From positions 1 through 5,442 of the forward strand of contig CATJRT010000331.1 of the NCBI GenBank assembly GCA_949742895.1: a stretch of DNA of 5,442 bases, given 5' to 3'. How positions within the stretch are numbered: the first letter of the stretch is position 1; each line of letters starts with the position of its first letter. The translations under genes and the position numbers were made by a program. The DNA is from an uncultured Eubacteriales bacterium (GTDB lineage: Bacteria > Bacillota_A > Clostridia > Oscillospirales > Oscillospiraceae). Below, piece after piece: positions 4,938 to 5,442 of the stretch. The notes under the pieces were generated by a model that saw only the letters and a list, made by a program, of their open reading frames with translations, had not been told where the DNA came from and searched no databases.

Positions 4938-5442
4938 TATCGTTTACCCCTTTTCCCGGCAGGAGGCCAAACGGGAAGGTGAGCTGGACAGGTGGACGCA
5001 GAGCCACCAGGCCAATGTCCGCTGCGCCCGGGACATCGAAAACCTCATCGCCGCCCACGCCCAGGGTGGCGGGCTGGAGCCGGCCTGCGCCAGGATCGCG
5101 CTGGACTGGTGGGGGTTCCACCGGGTTCAGTTCGTGCTGGCCAACACCCTCACTGTCACGGAGAACCTGGGCTTTGAGCCGGACAGCCTGCGATGGGCGC
5201 GGTCTGTATTCGTCCCGCCCGACCGGGACAACAAAGAGTTCCGTATCCAGGCGGACCGGGGCCTGCTGGCGGCGTTTGTCCAGCAGGCCCACGCCGGGTA
5301 CCAGGCGCTGGGGATGTTCGGCGCGGAGCACTGCGAGGCGGGCGATTTGGACTACACCGGCAGAGTGCTCATCCTCCGCCCGGACAGGCTGAAGGAGGAG
5401 TGCTTGTCCCCCCAGAACCAGGTCTGGTACGGGGAAAGCGGG
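4930..5442 (+). CDS. DUF3849-type protein, N-terminal 171 codons (runs off the window)
   Basis: The frame opened by ATG 4930 has no stop before the window end. It begins MADIVYPFSRQEAKREGELD, then RWTQSHQANVRCARDIENLI, matching the usual DUF3849 opening: a short beta start, then an E-x5-S-x-x-AN-x-x-C helix. The hallmark VLANT follows at 69-73 (RVQFVLANTLTVTEN), then FEPDSLRWAR (82-91) and VPPDRDN (95-101). At 145-167 it has RVLILRPDRLKEE and then NQVWYG, which resembles a segment I associate with other ICE proteins (DUF4316-like) that follows such domains. The function of DUF3849 is unknown; it recurs in clostridial conjugative elements. The N-terminal start is well supported by GGAGGT at 5 nt and by the overlap with the preceding gene. 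The C-terminal part and total length cannot be judged. Confidence 0.82.
   Translation, partial: MADIVYPFSRQEAKREGELDRWTQSHQANVRCARDIENLIAAHAQGGGLEPACARIALDWWGFHRVQFVLANTLTVTENLGFEPDSLRWARSVFVPPDRDNKEFRIQADRGLLAAFVQQAHAGYQALGMFGAEHCEAGDLDYTGRVLILRPDRLKEECLSPQNQVWYGESG

Larger units (their letters stand above)
1..5442 (+). mobile_element. Probable internal segment of an integrative conjugative element
   Basis: The gene set (DUF4314, ArdA-like antirestriction protein, orphan D12 adenine methyltransferase, DUF3849) is one I associate with accessory regions of ICEs in gut Clostridia. All genes share one strand and are packed with 4-17 nt overlaps. No integrase, relaxase, VirB4/VirD4, att site or terminal repeat is seen, so the element type and limits cannot be set from this window. 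A prophage or a plasmid is the alternative; the ArdA-like gene and DUF4314 favour a conjugative element. Confidence 0.65.

Noticed and set aside
4880..5392. 170-aa plus-strand frame overlapping the DUF3849 gene
   Set aside because: It is a low-complexity Arg/Ser/Thr/Pro sequence typical of a shifted GC-rich frame. The frame from 4930 has the VLANT hallmark and a coupled start.
1..5442. CRISPR array, tRNA, att site or insertion sequence
   Set aside because: No regularly spaced direct repeats, cloverleaf-like sequence, transposase or long terminal inverted repeats were seen on reading either strand.

Overview
The window looks like a stretch of an integrative conjugative element (ICE) or related mobile island from a fairly GC-rich gut clostridium. 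Oscillospiraceae of the Flavonifractor/Intestinimonas kind would fit. This placement is inferred from three things: the family mix (DUF4314, ArdA-like proteins, orphan D12 methyltransferase, DUF3849), the strong purine-rich Shine-Dalgarno sites typical of Firmicutes, and the codon use. No integrase, relaxase, transfer (T4SS) gene, att site, IS, tRNA, rRNA or CRISPR array is visible, so the element's boundaries lie outside. All convincing genes are on the + strand.

Layout. Positions 1-174 hold what may be the tail of an upstream gene (ends 33), a small doubtful ORF (30-170) and a clear intrinsic terminator (87-118). Cluster A (175-3024) has three tightly coupled genes: a DUF4314-containing protein, a 365-aa ArdA-like protein that starts at TTG, and a 340-aa protein with an ArdA-like C-terminal module. 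It ends in a second terminator (3031-3075). Cluster B (3126 to the window end) has four overlapping genes: a 104-aa winged-helix-type protein, a 329-aa Dam-like D12 adenine-N6 methyltransferase, a 175-aa protein with a cysteine cluster, and the first 171 codons of a DUF3849-type protein that runs off the edge.

How they may work together. ArdA proteins are DNA mimics that block type I restriction enzymes. An adenine methyltransferase without a partner nuclease can mask sites or mark the element's DNA. Having both side by side suggests a module that protects an incoming element from host restriction, with the winged-helix protein as a candidate local regulator. This joint role is inference. DUF4314, the cysteine-cluster protein and DUF3849 have no known biochemical role that I can name.

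The most interesting points are: (i) an internally duplicated ArdA-like protein next to a second protein carrying the same C-terminal signature; (ii) ribosome-binding sites embedded in similar C-terminal tails of consecutive genes; (iii) terminators just upstream of both clusters with no obvious promoter after them, and a hairpin that could cover the ribosome-binding site of the winged-helix gene.
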